A DNA stretch of 64,000 bases from assembly GCF_001680005.1 (NCBI RefSeq), contig NC_033568.1, positions 372,001 to 436,000 of the forward strand, in the 5' to 3' direction. The notes under the pieces are model-generated. The model worked only from the letters and a program-made list of their open reading frames with translations. It ran no database searches and was not told the DNA's origin. This DNA comes from Plasmodium coatneyi. Its lineage: Eukaryota; Apicomplexa; Aconoidasida; Haemosporida; Plasmodiidae. Shown here piece by piece: positions 63,601-64,000 of this stretch. Every line of letters starts with the position of its first letter. The first letter of the stretch is position 1. The position numbers and the translations under genes are program-made.

Positions 63601-64000
63601 CTTTGCTCCTCCCCGTTTTGGACACCCCGCAATTCGTTTGAACCACCTCCAGATGGATTATCATCTGACTTGGGACTGCCTCCACTGGGGGCGAAAACAA
63701 CGCACAACTGTTCGCTAAAAGGGAGACGGCTAAAATGATCTTCGTGGCATCTTCCTCAGTTCCCCTTTGGGCATAATTAATTACGTACTGGACACACTGG
63801 TTATGTAGTTCCCTTGCCTGCAGATGGAAGCGACCATTTGGCTGCACCAACTTTTGGTTACTTGGTAGAGGGAAGAAGTGTTCCTCCTTGTCATTTAGCG
63901 TTATATTGTTTTGTTTGTTGAGTGATGATGCCCCCCTGTCCGTTTCAACGTCGTAGTCTCCATGGTAATAATCCACACACTCTACGCACGTGTTGATGCT
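60617..64000 (-). CDS. Trm3/TARBP1-like SPOUT RNA methyltransferase (5' end beyond window)
   Basis: The C-terminal SPOUT (TrmH-type) domain is clear: KLIVVASLIDKVPNLAGLCRTCEIF, then ILILGDEKEGLP, CIEIPGKGIIRSLNV and HVSAAITIYEYF at the end. In Trm3/TARBP1 such a domain follows a long helical N-terminal region and 2'-O-methylates G18 of tRNA. Here about 950 residues of helical, low-complexity sequence precede it, in keeping with that architecture. The frame is open to the window edge (the codon at 63976 is GTG, preceded in frame by SINTCVEC), so the true start lies to the right. A (K)n tract comes before the SPOUT domain. Confidence 0.82.
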   Translation of the reverse strand, partial: SINTCVECVDYYHGDYDVETDRGASSLNKQNNITLNDKEEHFFPLPSNQKLVQPNGRFHLQARELHNQCVQYVINYAQRGTEEDATKIILAVSLLANSCALFSPPVEAVPSQMIIHLEVVQTNCGVSKTGRSKEKDSNNDGSRSRYGNNHCEVFNYYKYKYAYKSMCRGSTFGSTSILGGDILPFAEKVISDIELCKGELIYVYMIIRRFIIPAIFGDPTTGTDERTYILTLLMKQSDILIDRCCACKYPARILELLFITLLHPLIVKHDMGLHAEGNSDDHPVKCRDHTAMNDNWDASITGTGHPFLLLNYVEKIMEYGQTKLSIVRSAVIPFLSSFLFSLIQNEDMIQVSSNYLDKLIQVLVGILICKEFVLVDLKRSFVNDHYRMKRGNILLHHFVNEQICFYFLSRIETNEEIALPEELYRVRHMPIFLRLLTMMFLINLFRLLEGRYFIKLHPGGNSGAVCEGANLDRQKRKTLVRRLYARLLLQIMNRISNKNVSSSGGLPTGVKTSAPPLPSSSGHNIQLRGLQALCCLAKYFKYLKKTQRKLLISKVNQLLKDDHLNNTRQYLELFCMSVSSSSFVLLYPHLRRNLADGNTNTQLIVSTLIICSYILLKTKFSYYSFEELHVSPSFARVCLSSGKFRINQVVATKKEAPLMGGRKKKKRRSKEDTREIKRIINHIVKKNQNDKDGIVQDVKRNKQKLAHLGRRTGGKQAEVGKSHRVEKQTEGVTNLGERVAPPQRSHFFSEYIRKCLFALITRIVALCSSHAALVRSIAQYTFYYFVKGRKEILVDPFFQCTYSYIKHNKDCKRIRKKMKEQFRHWTPTPFEDIRILLPACNYSYNYFDEDFNEENTQTFAHVLRNYELVSSYSFIDTVRRTVQQEMSAIMFNVDLERQRREAQSTVQVAAIGGVDYGEAPYIVTPMEGESTVDGMLQRNRKNYQKKFDPISDIIQVNNEFRRTYHQLAKMKTKKKKLIVVASLIDKVPNLAGLCRTCEIFKVQKLLLHNANIVKDFQFQKISSTANKWMNIGELKKGDILNYLMEKRKKNYAIVGLEQTKCSVPLNKFAFPEKTILILGDEKEGLPASVLLFLHHCIEIPGKGIIRSLNVHVSAAITIYEYFKQHLL

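Overview
This is nuclear DNA of a malaria parasite, most likely from the vivax/knowlesi (simian) branch of Plasmodium. The evidence is the gene content (alveolins, a split mitochondrial COX2B, a plasmepsin with a multi-exon layout, NADP-glutamate dehydrogenase with an apicoplast-type leader), low-complexity insertions inside otherwise conserved enzymes, short GT-AG introns of about 105-255 bp, long poly(dA:dT) tracts in spacers, and a base composition far less AT-rich than P. falciparum. I cannot name the species. The gene order agrees with my recollection of a P. falciparum chromosome 14 block (LSG1-type GTPase, alveolin, bL17m, COX2B, alveolin, GDH2, AP endonuclease, ATG5, PPIP5K/VIP1, plasmepsin IX, PTPA, membrane protein, RecQ, beta-COP). 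That match is recall, not a search.

Layout, left to right: the 3' end of a probable GPI-anchored surface protein (+); LSG1 ribosome-export GTPase (-); a conserved protein of unknown function with possible OST-HTH-type features (+); an alveolin (-); mitochondrial ribosomal protein bL17 (+); COX2B (+); a second alveolin (-); glutamate dehydrogenase with two small upstream exons (-); an ExoIII-type AP endonuclease (-); a divergent ARPC2-like protein (-); ATG5 (-); the large PPIP5K/VIP1 (+); plasmepsin IX-type aspartyl protease, eight exons (-); PTPA, five exons (-); a four-helix membrane protein resembling an isolated voltage-sensor domain, three exons (+); RecQ helicase (-); coatomer beta, three exons (-); mitochondrial uL15 (+); a BAP31-like ER protein (-); DPH2 (-); and the 3' part of a Trm3/TARBP1-type SPOUT methyltransferase cut by the right edge (-).

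There are no operons: each gene has its own spacer, with divergent spacers of about 1.1-2.6 kb and convergent ones as short as 100 bp. Several genes share a compartment. bL17m, COX2B and uL15m serve the mitochondrion. The two alveolins belong to the inner membrane complex skeleton. GDH has an apicoplast-type leader. Exon models were derived by reading frames and splice sites by hand, and every model closes in phase except plasmepsin IX, where a 22-base A run in exon 2 puts the reading frame out by one base.

The observations most worth following are the voltage-sensor-like protein at 42499-43872, the ARPC2-like gene at 23589-24776, the hidden bipartite leader of GDH, the plasmepsin homopolymer frameshift, and a dispersed octamer element shared by the GDH intron, the VIP1 leader and a coatomer intron. 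No tRNA, rRNA, CRISPR, transposon or prophage-like element was seen.
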